DNA of 12,743 bases, from the NCBI GenBank assembly GCA_902783515.1, contig CACZRK010000212.1, positions 1 to 12,743 of the forward strand. The letters are read 5' to 3'. Shown here piece after piece: positions 12,442 through 12,743 of this stretch. This DNA is from an uncultured Coriobacteriaceae bacterium. Its GTDB lineage: Bacteria > Actinomycetota > Coriobacteriia > Coriobacteriales > UMGS124. Below the pieces are notes generated by a model. It was not told the DNA's origin and ran no database searches. It worked only from the letters and a program-made list of their open reading frames with translations. The first letter of the stretch is position 1. Each line of letters starts with the position of its first letter. Position numbers and translations under genes: made by a program.

Positions 12442-12743
12442 CAGGAAACTTCATGGGCATCGGCGAGATTTTTTCGCCCACAAGCGGTGCACAAATGTGG
12501 GGAGCGCAAGCGGCGCGAGGGACGGGCGAGGGGCGGGGGCATCGCGGGCGACGGGGGACGGGACGGGGACGAGCCATCCTCGCGCCCCACGCGCCCCCAT
12601 GCGCCGGCGTCCGCCCGCGCGCGCCCTCGCGCCCGCCCGTGCGCGCCCCCACGCGCGTTCGAATTTCGTGCCGTGCGTGCCGTTCGTCCGCACGACGCGC
12701 CCGCGCGCACGCCCCATGGCATACTGAGCGTCATCGCGCCCCG
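12442..12743. other. Gene-free GC-rich region with G-tract clusters
   Basis: I see no credible gene on either strand; the short open frames are Arg/Pro/Ala-rich and lack ribosome sites. The plus strand has two groups of four G-runs at 12519-12539 and 12546-12568, each fitting a G-quadruplex pattern with short loops. The rest is GC-rich sequence without a recognised feature. Confidence 0.6.

Noticed and set aside
1..12743. Mobile elements, CRISPR arrays, defence or toxin-antitoxin genes
   Set aside because: No transposase or integrase motifs, no regularly spaced repeats beyond the short tandem repeats listed, and no foreign-looking gene; the tRNA genes are intact with no adjacent integrase or duplicated 3' end.

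Overview
The window looks like a core housekeeping region of a high-GC Gram-positive bacterium. I favour the Coriobacteriia (Olsenella/Atopobium/Collinsella type) at moderate confidence. The order rpsF-ssb-rpsR-DUF2232-rplI-dnaB-purA is the Firmicutes-style arrangement (B. subtilis yybS region), but base composition is actinobacterial. DUF2232 and an adjacent purA are, as far as I recall, not typical of this locus in Mycobacterium or Streptomyces. Every supported gene lies on the minus strand, so transcription runs from high to low coordinates. Long plus-strand open frames are GC-driven shadows.

Layout in the direction of transcription. (1) 12743-12421: gene-free, with G-rich tracts and a probable -10 box. 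(2) 12420-12139: two class II serine tRNA genes (GGA, then CGA), both with encoded CCA, followed by an intrinsic terminator. (3) 12023-11373: a protein of unknown function with a low-complexity acidic Ala-rich tail, followed by an 11-bp triple tandem repeat and an intrinsic terminator. (4) 10917-8020: rpsF, ssb, rpsR, a DUF2232 membrane protein and rplI, a translation/replication operon. It has overlapping inverted repeats in front of rpsF and closes with a strong terminator at 7925-7977. (5) 7847-6462: dnaB, the replicative helicase. (6) 6324-5044 purA and 4851-3553 purD, both purine synthesis genes with structured leaders. (7) 3552-1110: a Nudix hydrolase and an ABC exporter, packed without gaps behind purD. 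(8) 834-73: a single-pass membrane protein of unknown function with its own good promoter (TTGTTT, 17-nt spacer, TATGAT).

Functionally, S6, S18, SSB and L9 link ribosome assembly and replication. DnaB unwinds the replication fork. PurD starts glycinamide formation in IMP synthesis, and PurA commits IMP to AMP. The Nudix protein probably recycles ADP-ribose or related nucleotides.

I see no phage, transposon, CRISPR or defence system. The most interesting item is a shared element of about 45 nt in the purA and purD leaders: a GTCGGGC/GCCC hairpin followed by a 17-nt block identical at 16 positions. In the purD leader it sits inside a ladder of mutually exclusive stems. Other items are the overlapping hairpins before rpsF, the lack of gdpP between DUF2232 and rplI, and a strict TTT-GAC usage at every Phe-Asp pair. 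All were found by eye and need computation to confirm.
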